Origin: Alistipes sp.
GTDB taxonomy: Bacteria; Bacteroidota; Bacteroidia; Bacteroidales; Rikenellaceae
NCBI GenBank assembly: GCA_020026375.1
Contig: JAHHQN010000003.1
Span: forward strand, 1 to 64,000
DNA length: 64,000 bases
Reading direction: 5' to 3'
Positions 26,468 to 34,719 of this stretch are shown in pieces. The notes under the pieces are model-generated. The model did no database searches. It saw nothing but the letters and a program-made list of their open reading frames with translations, and was not told where the DNA came from. How positions within the stretch are numbered: the first letter of the stretch is position 1; each line of letters begins with the position of its first letter. The position numbers were made by a program, and so were the translations under genes.

Positions 26468-27924
26468 CACAGGTGCAAAGGTAGCTTTTTTTTCGCGTCG
26501 AAGTACCATTTGCAGAGCATCATGCCCCCTAAAAACAGATATAGGGCCACCGTCTGCCCCCACGTAAGGCGCACATCGAGGATCGACAGGGGGAGTTGTG
26601 CGGTGGCGTCGGCCAGATGGTTGAGCTGCGCGGCCGCATGGTCGGCCACACCGCGGAGCAGGGCGGCGAGCGGCGGAAAGGGGAGCAGGAACCACACCCC
26701 GACGGCGGCCAGAACGACGGCGGTGAGGGGTATGACCAGCGGATTGAGCAGCACGCCCCACAGGGGCAGATAGCCGAAGGTGTGGGCGATGAGCGGGGCG
26801 GTGGCCAGCGAGGCGGTAAGCCCCACGGCCATCATGTCGCTGACGGCGGCCAGCGGCGTGAAGCGTCGTCGCACGGGCAGCGAGGGGTGGCAGACGATGA
26901 TGGCGGCCACGGCCGTGAACGAGAGCTGGAAACCCAGGTCGTTGACCGCCGCCGGATTCCACATCAGCAGCACGAGGGCGGCCGCCGCCAGGGTGTTGAG
27001 TCCGTCGGTGGACGAGGAGCGCAGGAGGGAGCATTGGAGCAGGCTGCACATCACGGCGGCGCGCACGGCACTGGGTGGAGCACCTGCCGCCACGACATAG
27101 AGCCACATCAGCCCCACGGCCGCCGCACCGCGCAGCAGTTGTCCGTGGCGGAAGAGAGCCAGCCAGCGTGTGGCGATGTTGAGCATGAGGAACAGCATGG
27201 CGATGTGGAGACCCGAGAGGGCGAGCAGGTGCGACATGCCGCTGTGGGCATAGGCACGGGTGAGGTCGGAGGGCAGACCGATGCGGTCGGCTGCGGCGAG
27301 GGCCTTGCCCACACTTCCGGCGTGGCCGTCGATGCCCAGCCGCTGGAGGTGGCGCAGGACGGCGCGGCGCAGGGGCGAGAGACGGGGAGGGTGGCGGCTG
27401 ATGATGTCGCGGTCGGACAGCGAGGTGAAGGTGCGTATGCCCGAGCGGTGGAGACGGCTCAGATAGGGCGATTGTCGTGGACACAGGGGTGAGAGGGCGG
27501 CGAAGGCCGTGATGCGCTCGCCGCTGCGGAGTTGCAGCGTGGAGTCGGTGCGGAGCAGCAGGGCGTGGCGGCAGGGTTCCCACCGCTGCCGCTCTTCGGA
27601 GTAGCGTGCCGTGAGACGGCCTGTGGCGGTGTGGCGCGAGACGCGGTCGATTTCCAGCTCGCAGACCTGCGTGGGAGCGGTGAGGGGTGCGGCCCTGCGG
27701 TCGTGGAAAGCGGCGAGCGACATGCCGCAGAACACCGCCGCAGAGAGCAGATAGACCCCCGACCGCAGCAGCAGTGCGGCCGCTGCACAGAGCGCGAACG
27801 CCCCCAACAGAAACATTGGGGGCAGGTCGACCTGTCGGGCCGCGACGATACCGCACACGAAGGGTATCGCTATCCTGAGCAGAGGCATGCGCGCGATGCA
27901 CGCTTTGGGCGAGGGGGCTTTCAT
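26467..27924 (-). CDS. ComEC/Rec2-type competence membrane protein, short form
   Basis: A 485-residue polytopic membrane protein. Residues of about 15-75 are hydrophobic; 85-180 match the OB-like DUF4131 region (ERITAFAALSPL). The Competence domain follows, with HSGMSHLLALSGLHIAM (the highly conserved SGLH core), GAPPSAVRAAVMCSLLQCS and NPAAVNDLGFQLSFTAVAAI. ComEC forms the inner-membrane channel for incoming single-stranded DNA. Full-length ComEC proteins in many bacteria add a C-terminal metallo-beta-lactamase-fold domain; here the protein ends soon after the last helices (YLFLGGMMLCKWYFD), so that domain is absent. The start at MKAPSPKAC is chosen; MPLLRIAI, 12 codons further in, is the alternative. 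Confidence 0.85.
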   Translation of the reverse strand: MKAPSPKACIARMPLLRIAIPFVCGIVAARQVDLPPMFLLGAFALCAAAALLLRSGVYLLSAAVFCGMSLAAFHDRRAAPLTAPTQVCELEIDRVSRHTATGRLTARYSEERQRWEPCRHALLLRTDSTLQLRSGERITAFAALSPLCPRQSPYLSRLHRSGIRTFTSLSDRDIISRHPPRLSPLRRAVLRHLQRLGIDGHAGSVGKALAAADRIGLPSDLTRAYAHSGMSHLLALSGLHIAMLFLMLNIATRWLALFRHGQLLRGAAAVGLMWLYVVAAGAPPSAVRAAVMCSLLQCSLLRSSSTDGLNTLAAAALVLLMWNPAAVNDLGFQLSFTAVAAIIVCHPSLPVRRRFTPLAAVSDMMAVGLTASLATAPLIAHTFGYLPLWGVLLNPLVIPLTAVVLAAVGVWFLLPFPPLAALLRGVADHAAAQLNHLADATAQLPLSILDVRLTWGQTVALYLFLGGMMLCKWYFDAKKKLPLHL

Positions 27925-27937
27925 CGACAACAAAAAT

Positions 27938-27972
27938 AAGAAAAAGGAGCTGATGTCCAGCTCCTTTTTCTT
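27938..27972 (-). terminator. Terminator at the end of the phage-like module
   Basis: AAGAAAAAGGAGCTG and its exact inverted copy flank ATGTC. It sits between the last phage-like gene and comEC, separating the two minus-strand transcription units. Confidence 0.85.
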
Positions 27973-27977
27973 TGAAT

Positions 27978-28436
27978 TCAGACGGCCGACGGCCATTTTT
28001 TTTCGCTTGACGGCCGTCGGTCGTGTCTGCGATGTCCGGCCGCAAAGAGCCGCCACCCCTCCTCCACCTGCTCCTTCACGGCCTCCACCCCGTTTTCCAC
28101 ACGCGACATGGCGGCTACCACGGCCACCATCGTGTCGTGGTCGAGGGTGTCGGTCACGCTGTGGCGCGAGCGGCCTGTGGTGCGCTCCACGGCCGCGATG
28201 TAGGCCCGGGTGTCGTTCTCCGAGGGGGGCGCCCAGCGGCCGACGAGAGCCTCCAGCGTGGTGAGGGCGTAACGGGTGCGATAGGTGTTCAGAATGACGA
28301 ACATGGCGCGGTAGCCCCACTCCATGCCGCGGAATTGCTTGAAGAGGGCATCTTGCGAGGGGGTGACCTCGCCGCGGAACCGCTCCTTCGAGCGGCGGAT
28401 ATTGCCCGGATTGCAGTTGCGGATACCTCGTGTCAT
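27978..28436 (-). CDS. Structural protein P5-like muralytic protein
   Basis: A 152-residue protein. The N-terminus (MTRGIRNCNPGNIRRS, then QFRGMEWGYRAMFVIL, and later VGRWAPPSENDTRAYI) belongs to the group widely annotated in Bacteroidota prophages as structural protein P5. These look like small lysozyme-type, peptidoglycan-cleaving virion or lysis proteins; enzymatic activity is inferred, not shown. The C-terminus is basic and His/Arg-rich. It is last in the phage-like gene row, 2 bases after its upstream neighbour and just before a terminator. Confidence 0.75.
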   Translation of the reverse strand: MTRGIRNCNPGNIRRSKERFRGEVTPSQDALFKQFRGMEWGYRAMFVILNTYRTRYALTTLEALVGRWAPPSENDTRAYIAAVERTTGRSRHSVTDTLDHDTMVAVVAAMSRVENGVEAVKEQVEEGWRLFAAGHRRHDRRPSSEKKWPSAV

Positions 28437-28438
28437 GG

Positions 28439-28897
28439 CTAACCGAAGATGATGCCGCCCACGCGGCGGATAGCCGTCTGCGGACGGTATTCGGGATAGA
28501 GTTCGGGGGCTGCGCCGATGATTTCGAGGGCGGTGGTGAGGTGGAGCTGCGCCTGACGTATCAACTCGCGCCGCACGCGCAGCATGGCGCGCTCGTCGGC
28601 ACGGCGTATGAGCGACGAGCCGGGCGAGGTGGTACCCATCTGGTCGGTGTGAATGTCGAGACGCGGCTGGAGCAGGGCGCGGGTGAAGAGGGCGACGGCC
28701 GCCGCGAGCGGTTCGTCGAGCGGTGCCGAGGGCGGACGGTCGACCAGACGCGCATGGAGGGCGGCACCCAGAGCGGGACGTATCCATCGGCGTTCGGCGG
28801 CGGCGATGTCGGCCGCGGTGACTGCCCCCGAGGGCAGACACTCGTTGTTGGTGAAGGCCATTTCGAAGACCTTCGAGGGGGGAATGAGGGTTTTCAT
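28439..28897 (-). CDS. DUF6712-like phage protein
   Basis: A 152-residue mostly helical protein. Its pattern (EMAFTNNECLPSGAVTAADI, then AERRWIRPALGAAL and the later SSLIRRADERAMLRVRREL) is what I associate with the DUF6712 group in Bacteroidota phage-like gene clusters, always next to portal and capsid genes. By position it could be a head-tail connector or completion protein; that is inference. Its start codon overlaps the portal stop by one base, and its stop lies 2 bases before the P5-like gene. Confidence 0.6.
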   Translation of the reverse strand: MKTLIPPSKVFEMAFTNNECLPSGAVTAADIAAAERRWIRPALGAALHARLVDRPPSAPLDEPLAAAVALFTRALLQPRLDIHTDQMGTTSPGSSLIRRADERAMLRVRRELIRQAQLHLTTALEIIGAAPELYPEYRPQTAIRRVGGIIFG

Positions 28898-30126
28898 TAT
28901 CCGATTTCTTTGAGGTTGTGTTTGACGATTTGCGAGAGGAACATCTGCTGCCCCTCGTCGTCGGGGTCGTAGTCCAGACCGTCGGCCTTGCGTGCCTCCC
29001 ACACCTTCATATATACGGGCTTGGAGCGTGTGGGCGGACGGTTGACGATTTCGAGCGACGAGGCGTCGATGCCCGCCACCTCTTTCAGCACACGGCAGAC
29101 GGGTTCCTTGAGCTGTGCCTGCTCCGAGAGAATGACCGTGTTGAGAGCGACCTCGTATTCGTGGAGTATGCGTTCTGCGCTGAATCCGCCCGTGTAGTCC
29201 AGACCGCTGAGCGTGCGGAACCACGAGTGGGCCACCACAATGTCGCTCACCGCCTGTTCGTGGAGGGCCTGCCAGTCACCTTCGTTCTGCGAGGCGATGG
29301 GTATGAACCGCGAACTGTCGCCCTCCTCCGAGCCGTCGCGAATGACGAACATCACCTGACCGGGACGTCCGGCGAACTTCTGTTCGGCGAGTCGTACGAT
29401 GCGTTCGGCCTCGCCGTCGTTGTCGACCGACGAGTCGAGGAGCATGACACCCGACAGCTGGAACGAGTTGTCGAGTCGCGAGATGTTCCAGCGGTCGGTC
29501 TTGTAGGCGATGGCTGACACGTTGAATCCTGCGATGTAGGGCGGCACGCCGTAGTGGGTGAACATGGGTTCGTAGTCCTTGTAGTGGATCATGGAGCGCA
29601 GGGTGCCGTCGTCCTGCTCCTCGAATGCGGGGTAGAGGGGCAGCGACTTCATCTCCTCGTTGCGCAGACGGCTCCAGTCGTGGTGGAGGAGTATGTGCTG
29701 CGAGTCGCGGGCCACACGGCAGCGCGCGGCGTCCTGATGGAAGAGCGAGAGGTAGGAGCGCGAGGGGTCGGTGACCACCTCCAGAAAGGCGTTGCCGAAG
29801 AGCGACTTGTCGAGGGCGAGCTTGTGGAACAGGTGTCGCAGGCTGGTGCCGTGGCCGTCGGTGTTGTCGATAAAGGCTTTCAGACGCGGCTGTGCGGCCT
29901 CGTCGCAGACACACCCCTTGCCGGAGATGTAGTCGGCCTTGTCGTTGATGATGCGGCGGTGGGTGGTCGAGCGGCGCGCCATGAGTGCCAGCGCGTAGGG
30001 GAAGAGGTTGTCGTCGCCCCAACGCCAGAATTTGGTGTTGCCCGACTGGGGGGTGCCGATGGTCAGAAACGGGTCTGTGCGGTCGGTCACGGTGACGGCG
30101 CGAGTGATTTTGGGTTTCGAATTCAT
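28897..30126 (-). CDS. Phage portal protein-like
   Basis: A 409-residue protein read as the portal, the dodecameric ring through which phage DNA enters and leaves the head. Supporting segments: TKFWRWGDDNLFPYALALM, HRRIINDKADYISGKG, LDKSLFGNAFLEVVTD, the mid-protein VRLAEQKFAGRPGQVMFVIRD and a helical stem and crown with ERILHEYEVALNTVILSEQA. This combination is what Bacteroidota portal-family proteins look like. The frame is complete, with no frameshift. It lies downstream of the capsid gene, across a terminator; in most tailed phages the portal precedes protease and capsid, so the order here is unusual. Confidence 0.75.
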   Translation of the reverse strand: MNSKPKITRAVTVTDRTDPFLTIGTPQSGNTKFWRWGDDNLFPYALALMARRSTTHRRIINDKADYISGKGCVCDEAAQPRLKAFIDNTDGHGTSLRHLFHKLALDKSLFGNAFLEVVTDPSRSYLSLFHQDAARCRVARDSQHILLHHDWSRLRNEEMKSLPLYPAFEEQDDGTLRSMIHYKDYEPMFTHYGVPPYIAGFNVSAIAYKTDRWNISRLDNSFQLSGVMLLDSSVDNDGEAERIVRLAEQKFAGRPGQVMFVIRDGSEEGDSSRFIPIASQNEGDWQALHEQAVSDIVVAHSWFRTLSGLDYTGGFSAERILHEYEVALNTVILSEQAQLKEPVCRVLKEVAGIDASSLEIVNRPPTRSKPVYMKVWEARKADGLDYDPDDEGQQMFLSQIVKHNLKEIG

Positions 30127-30180
30127 TGCCGAATGTTGTTTTTTGGGGGTGAGTGAGGGGGTGGGAGGCCCCTGTTTCCG

Positions 30181-30214
30181 AAAAAAACTCCGCAGGAGTC
30201 AATCCCCTGCGGAG
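30181..30214 (-). terminator. Terminator downstream of the capsid gene
   Basis: CTCCGCAGG and CCTGCGGAG form a 9-bp stem around a 9-base loop. On the minus strand the stem is followed by a run of seven T. It lies between the capsid gene and the portal gene. Confidence 0.88.
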
Positions 30215-30224
30215 CGGTGGGCGG

Positions 30225-31211
30225 CTACTTCAGACAGGCGTAGGCGACAATGTGGTTGTCCAGCACATCGCAGCCGGCCATGAAGACGGCTCTCTGTCGG
30301 TTCTGCATCATGTCGGGGTTGTACCACATGCGCACCTCCGTGCCGGGAAAGTCCGAGGTGTTGACGGCCAGCACCAGATTGCGGCGGTCGGTGAGCATGC
30401 AGAACGTCTTGGGCAGGGGCGACGACGAGGAGAGGTACTTGCCCACACGGATATCGATGACCGGTATTCCGTGGTACATGAGCTGTCGGCGGCCGCTCAC
30501 CGCGTCGACATAGGCCGCATCGCCGCCCTTCTGGTCGAGATACTTCTCGTAGAGGTAGTAGATGTCCGACGAGACGAAGTAGGCCAGCTGTCCGTCGCCC
30601 TTCATGTCCTGGAGCTGGGGGATGGCGTGCTGCCAGAGGTCGTCGAACAGGGTGACGGTCTTCTCCGCAGAGTCGATGTCGGCCGAGGTGAGTTTCTTGA
30701 CATACATGCCCGACGAGGAGCCGGCGGCCTGCTTTTCGATCAGGGGCAGGAATCCCGTGAAGGCGTTGTAGGTCTCGCCCTTCTCCTGGTCGCCGATCCA
30801 CATCGTGGCGCGGATATTCTCGGCCACCGTTCGGCGGAAAATCTCGGTTTCGGCCTTCTCGAGGTCGGTGCCGGTCAGGTCGTCCATGTTCACCGACGCG
30901 CTGGCGGTGATTTTCTCGAACACGGTCGAGAAGTAGTCGGCGGCCGAATATCCCACCTCGGCCTTCACACGGTGGAGGTCGATGGTCTTGATGAGTTTGG
31001 CGGCGGCGTTGCTGCCGTTCCAGCCGGCCTGCGTGAATTTCTGGAGAATGTTGCGGTTCTCGCCCACCAGCTGCACGGAGGTGGGTACAGGCTGGTTGTA
31101 GAGGATTCTGATGCCCAGCTCCTGTGCCGACTCTCCGGTGAGCATGGGGCGGAAGAAGGTGTTGTCGAGTTCGGAACCCGAATACTGCTTTGAATTTTCG
31201 ATGAAGCTCAT
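30225..31211 (-). CDS. Phage major capsid protein-like
   Basis: A 328-residue protein with the look of an HK97-fold capsid subunit from Bacteroidota phages. It has an early FFRPMLTGESAQELGIRI segment, a long helix region (TDLEKAETEIFRRTVAENI) like the spine helix, and the A-domain strands AYFVSSDIYYLYEKYL, RRQLMYHGIPVIDIR, FCMLTDRRNLVLAVNT and EVRMWYNPDMMQNRQRAVFM. The N-terminal arm is short and no scaffold domain is fused. A ClpP-like protease gene lies directly upstream, the usual maturation partner. A strong terminator just downstream would favour high, separate expression, as expected for a capsid gene. The frame is intact. Confidence 0.8.
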   Translation of the reverse strand: MSFIENSKQYSGSELDNTFFRPMLTGESAQELGIRILYNQPVPTSVQLVGENRNILQKFTQAGWNGSNAAAKLIKTIDLHRVKAEVGYSAADYFSTVFEKITASASVNMDDLTGTDLEKAETEIFRRTVAENIRATMWIGDQEKGETYNAFTGFLPLIEKQAAGSSSGMYVKKLTSADIDSAEKTVTLFDDLWQHAIPQLQDMKGDGQLAYFVSSDIYYLYEKYLDQKGGDAAYVDAVSGRRQLMYHGIPVIDIRVGKYLSSSSPLPKTFCMLTDRRNLVLAVNTSDFPGTEVRMWYNPDMMQNRQRAVFMAGCDVLDNHIVAYACLK

Positions 31212-31271
31212 GATTGAAATGTTTTTAGGGGTGAATGAATTGTCGTTTGTCGTGTGTGAGAGGGCGGACTA

Positions 31272-32132
31272 CTACTTTCTGAACATGCGCGCGTCCTCGG
31301 CATAGGCCTTGTCGTTCGACGACTGCGCCACCTCGCTGACCGAGGGGTCTTCGGCCGGCAGCACCGTCGTGGGCTGTACCGCCGCGCGGCGTCGCTCCGT
31401 GTCGGACTGTTGTCGTGCGGCCGTCTGTGTGGAGGCATTGAGGGTGTTGCGGTCGAGGGGACGTTCAGCGTCGGTGTGCAGTCCCAGCCGCGAGAGGAAC
31501 CGCTCCCAGCCGCGCACCAGATTGCGGGTCAGGGTCGTGGACGCCGATTGGGGGTCGGCCAGACGGTCGGCCAGACCGCAGTCGACGGCCTCCCGGGGCG
31601 AGAGCCAACGTCCGTTGCCGTGGTTTTCGTTCATCAGGGCGGCGAACTCCTCCTCCTTGCGTCCCGACCTTCGGGCGTAGATGGCGGCGATGCGGGCGTC
31701 GGTCTGACGCAGCAGTTCGGCCTTGCTGTCCAGCTCGCCGGCATTGCCCTCGGTGGCGCAGCTGGAGTTGTGAATCAGATAGAGACAGTTGGGCGACACC
31801 TCGCGTGCGCCCTCCGAGGCGGCCTGTGCGATGATGGTGGCGGCCGAGGCCGTGTAGCCGAAGCAGCGTGTGGTGATGTGACCCTTGAGGGCGGCGAGCG
31901 CGTCGTAGATGAGCAGGGCGTCGCCCACGTCGCCGCCCGTCGAGCGGATATTGACCACCACGCGTGGAGCATCGATTTGGGCAATGCGGCGCAGCAGCGT
32001 GCGGAACTTCTCGTAGGTGGCCACCCGTTCGTCGGGGGTGTCGAACTGCCACTCCTCGGGGACGCCGATGATGCCCTCGATGTCAATCAGACAGCAGTCG
32101 GCGTGGTTCGAAATGCGGATTTGTGATTTCAT
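31272..32132 (-). CDS. ClpP-like phage head maturation protease
   Basis: A 286-residue serine protease of the ClpP/crotonase fold. The oxyanion-hole loop is RSTGGDVGDALLIYDAL, the nucleophile Ser96 is in GYTASAATI, and His121 is in YLIHNSS; the third residue is probably in the GRWLSPREAVDCGLAD segment. The first ~190 residues form the protease. The remaining ~95 are low-complexity, rich in Thr, Ala, Gln and Arg, and could act as a scaffold or delivery tail (inference). Such enzymes process capsid and scaffold proteins in tailed phages. It sits 60 bases upstream of the capsid gene. Confidence 0.85.
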   Translation of the reverse strand: MKSQIRISNHADCCLIDIEGIIGVPEEWQFDTPDERVATYEKFRTLLRRIAQIDAPRVVVNIRSTGGDVGDALLIYDALAALKGHITTRCFGYTASAATIIAQAASEGAREVSPNCLYLIHNSSCATEGNAGELDSKAELLRQTDARIAAIYARRSGRKEEEFAALMNENHGNGRWLSPREAVDCGLADRLADPQSASTTLTRNLVRGWERFLSRLGLHTDAERPLDRNTLNASTQTAARQQSDTERRRAAVQPTTVLPAEDPSVSEVAQSSNDKAYAEDARMFRK

Positions 32133-32161
32133 GTGATGTGTGTATGAATGGTTTATGGGGT

Positions 32162-34372
32162 TCAGGGTTGGTCTTTGAGCGTGCGGCAGAAGGTGCAGAC
32201 GGCCGTGCGGTCGTCGGGGTCGTAGTCGTCGATGCTTTCGAGTCGGGCGAGAATGCACTCCCGGCCGGTGCTGATTATGAACAGCGAGCGGATACTCACC
32301 TCCGCCACTCCGGGCAGCAGGAGCGCGGCCATCTCGTCGGCCGTGATTTGCATGCGCAGCGTGATGCGTTCGCGCAGCAGACGCTCGCGCCACGGGCGGT
32401 CGTAGTTGACGTGGAGTCCCGTGGCGTGGTCGCGGTCCTCGAAACAGAGGGTCGAAGGGGGCAGCGCGCCGTCGCCTGCGAAGTGGAAGGCCGCCAGCGG
32501 ATACTCCGCCGAGGAGTCGCTCCACCGCTCACCTTCGGGCAGGGGGTGCATGCCCAGAAAGCTGACCACCACCATCGGGAAGTTGAGTCCCGTGTCCTCC
32601 ACCGCGTCGCGGTCGCCCACCGAGAGCAGCAGGGCCGAGGGGGCGGTGGCTACCTGACGGTCGATGCTCACCGCCGGGTGGAAGAGCGGATTGCAGAGCG
32701 AGAGCCGTCCCGGTTTCGAGGCGGAGTTGCCGGTCTGCATGGTCCACCGTCCCCACGAGGGACGCAGGTCGGGGTCGATGCGTCCCTGCGGTTCGAGGTA
32801 GGAGAGTTCGGTGTGGCGGTGGGCGTCGAGGGCCATGTCGGCGATTTTCACGGAGTGGTCATCGACGGTGCGGTCGCTCCAGTCGACGATGTGGTCGTCG
32901 GGGTAGAACTCCCCGTCGGGTTCGATGACCACGGTGCGTGTGGCCTGTTCGGTGAAGATGCGCAGGTTGAACATCTGCCTCACGGCCTCGAACAGCTCGA
33001 TGTGTCGCACGGGGTGGTGGGCGATGTCCCCGAAGGTGAGATTGGCGCCGTAGCCCGGTCCCGGGTCGAAGACCACCTTCATCGAACTTTCGCGGTGGAG
33101 GGTCAGCTGCATGTCGGGTTCCGCGCCGTAGAAATGAATGTCGAAGAAGGTCTTGGGCGAGGCCGGCGATATTTTTTCGGGGGCGGAGACGACGCGGAAC
33201 TCGAGGGTGGTGGTGCCGAACTCGCCGATGAATCCGTCGTAGAGCGCCCAGTCGCCCGGATAGGGGCGGCGCACGCCGTTGGAGGTGTACCACAGCACGG
33301 CGGTGTGGTCGGAGAGGTTGGTGGGGCTGACCACCTGCGCCGAGCGTCCCGAGAAGGAGAGCCAGTGGCGTTCGGGTCCTTCGTTGCGGCGGAGGGTCAG
33401 CTCGTAGGTGTCGCCGGGCGAGTGGTCGAAGACGATGACGCGGTACTGGTAGTCGGGCTTCAGCGCGGGTCGGCGGTCCTCATAGCGGTTGGCGATGGCG
33501 AAGCGCAGGTTGGTGCCGGGCCCCAGATATACCGAGTCGAAGCCGCGCAGACGTGTTCGTGAGACGATGCGGTGGGAGGTGGTGTATTTCAGATGATACT
33601 CGAACGAGGCGGTGACCTCCATTTTCGGGGTGTAGGTCATCTGTCCGTAGTCCATGGTCAGACAGCCGCCGTTGTTGTAGAGGTCGGCGCGGGTGTGTCC
33701 CTGTGGGTCGGGGTCGAAGGGTGAGGCGGTCTGCATGAGGTTGCCCAGCGAGTTGGTGTCGCGCTGGGGGTCGGCGTAGACCATTCCGGCGTAGGAGGCC
33801 GTGGCGGTGATGTCGTGGGAGCGCGAGGCCTTGAATCCCATGCGGTTGACCAGTGCCGAGGTGTCGCGCCGGGCATACGCGCCGCTGATGTGGAGCGAGC
33901 GGAAGAACGGCGATGAGAAGAAGCGGCTGCGGAGCGTGTATCCCGAATCCTCGATGGAGCGGCGCAGGAGGGGTTCGAGGGCGATGAAGGGGTGGTAGTC
34001 GTTGACGCTGTAAATCTGCTGGGTGTCCTTCAGGTCGTCGGGGTTGTTGGAGTCGGGGTAGCGGTCGCGTGCCACGGGAAAGAACTTCACGGGCGAGGAG
34101 TCCTTCCAGCCCTTCTCGATGTTGAAGGGGGTCAGCACCATGCGGAAGTCGAGTGTCGAGTCGCCCAGTGTGCGCAGGGCGCGGTTGACGGCATAGCCCG
34201 TCGTGAAGCGGCAGTCGGTCACCCCCATGAAGCACTTGAAGAGCAGGTGGGCGTGTGTGGTGGAGTCGATGATGCGTGCGAGGAGGGTCGAGGGTTGGTC
34301 GTTGTGCAGGGCGAAGGTGGAGTTGCTGCCGGTGGTGGTTTTCGCAGGGGGTTGGGAGGAGATGGTAAGCAT
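32162..34372 (-). CDS. Large phage-like virion protein (tail or baseplate candidate)
   Basis: A 736-residue protein I cannot assign to a named family. It is beta-rich, with sandwich-like segments such as MEVTASFEYHLKYTTSHRI, YQYRVIVFDHSPGDTYELTL and HWLSFSGRSAQVVSPTNLSD, and a middle section (FFDIHFYGAEPDMQLTLHR, then MFNLRIFTEQATRTVVIEPDG) resembling a baseplate or tail-fibre-associated fold. No signal peptide and no enzymatic motif is obvious. It is the first gene of the phage-like row and the largest. The start is the ATG at 34372; an open frame runs further upstream to 34459, into the iteron-like array. A tail or receptor-recognition role is inference from size, beta content and neighbours. 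Confidence 0.6.
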   Translation of the reverse strand: MLTISSQPPAKTTTGSNSTFALHNDQPSTLLARIIDSTTHAHLLFKCFMGVTDCRFTTGYAVNRALRTLGDSTLDFRMVLTPFNIEKGWKDSSPVKFFPVARDRYPDSNNPDDLKDTQQIYSVNDYHPFIALEPLLRRSIEDSGYTLRSRFFSSPFFRSLHISGAYARRDTSALVNRMGFKASRSHDITATASYAGMVYADPQRDTNSLGNLMQTASPFDPDPQGHTRADLYNNGGCLTMDYGQMTYTPKMEVTASFEYHLKYTTSHRIVSRTRLRGFDSVYLGPGTNLRFAIANRYEDRRPALKPDYQYRVIVFDHSPGDTYELTLRRNEGPERHWLSFSGRSAQVVSPTNLSDHTAVLWYTSNGVRRPYPGDWALYDGFIGEFGTTTLEFRVVSAPEKISPASPKTFFDIHFYGAEPDMQLTLHRESSMKVVFDPGPGYGANLTFGDIAHHPVRHIELFEAVRQMFNLRIFTEQATRTVVIEPDGEFYPDDHIVDWSDRTVDDHSVKIADMALDAHRHTELSYLEPQGRIDPDLRPSWGRWTMQTGNSASKPGRLSLCNPLFHPAVSIDRQVATAPSALLLSVGDRDAVEDTGLNFPMVVVSFLGMHPLPEGERWSDSSAEYPLAAFHFAGDGALPPSTLCFEDRDHATGLHVNYDRPWRERLLRERITLRMQITADEMAALLLPGVAEVSIRSLFIISTGRECILARLESIDDYDPDDRTAVCTFCRTLKDQP

Positions 34373-34439
34373 GGCGGAAGATTTGAAGATGAGCCGAAGG
34401 GGGGAGGAGTCCGCGGTTTGGGACGGGCGGTGCGGAAAA

Positions 34440-34572
34440 TGTCGACACCTTGTCGACAAACGGTGGACAATGTGTTGATAAACGGTTGAAAAGCGGTGTG
34501 GAAAAACCGTAAGTAGTTGTAGATAAGAGAGATTTGCAATGTTGAAAACTTGCTCCCCACGGTTGTTGACAG
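34440..34572. other. Phased array of DnaA-box-like 9-mers
   Basis: The 9-mer (T/G)GTNGANAA recurs in the same orientation. TGTCGACAC is at 34440, TGTCGACAA at 34451, GGTGGACAA at 34462, TGTTGATAA at 34473 and GGTTGAAAA at 34484, all exactly 11 bases apart. TGTGGAAAA follows at 34497, TGTAGATAA at 34518, TGTTGAAAA at 34540 and TGTTGACAG at 34564, at 13 to 24 bases. TGTGGAAAA is TTTTCCACA reversed, a consensus DnaA box (TTWTNCACA); TGTTGATAA, TGTAGATAA and TGTTGAAAA differ from it at one position. One-turn and two-turn phasing points to cooperative binding of one protein. Candidates are a replication origin or an operator for the adjacent phage-like genes. Confidence 0.6.
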
Positions 34573-34719
34573 GTTGATTTCCGCAGCAAATATATCACCC
34601 CATGAAGGCCTTTGTCAAGTTTTTAACACACTTTTTTGCTCCCGTGTGTAATAAACTGCATAATTTTGCTTAACTTTGCATTGATAACAAAACAAACAAT
34701 CATTCACTCTTTATGGACG
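34573..34719. other. AT-rich segment beside the 9-mer array
   Basis: AT-rich stretch between the 9-mer array and the MqnA-like gene, containing a further imperfect box (TTTAACACA at 34622-34630), runs of T and the promoter listed separately. It could serve as a DNA-unwinding element if the array is an origin. No coding frame is convincing; the open frame that begins at 34636 reads through the promoter and is rejected as the start. Confidence 0.4.
34661..34679 (+). promoter_or_regulatory. Tandem -7 boxes ahead of the MqnA-like gene
   Basis: TAATTTTGC at 34661-34669 and TAACTTTGC at 34671-34679 both match TANNTTTGC. A TTTG at 34635-34638 lies 22 bases before the first. The gene starts at 34720. 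Confidence 0.6.

Noticed and set aside
34636..34719. Longer start for the MqnA-like gene
   Set aside because: The upstream frame from 34636 runs through two TANNTTTGC promoter boxes, and the family N-terminus begins only at about 34726.
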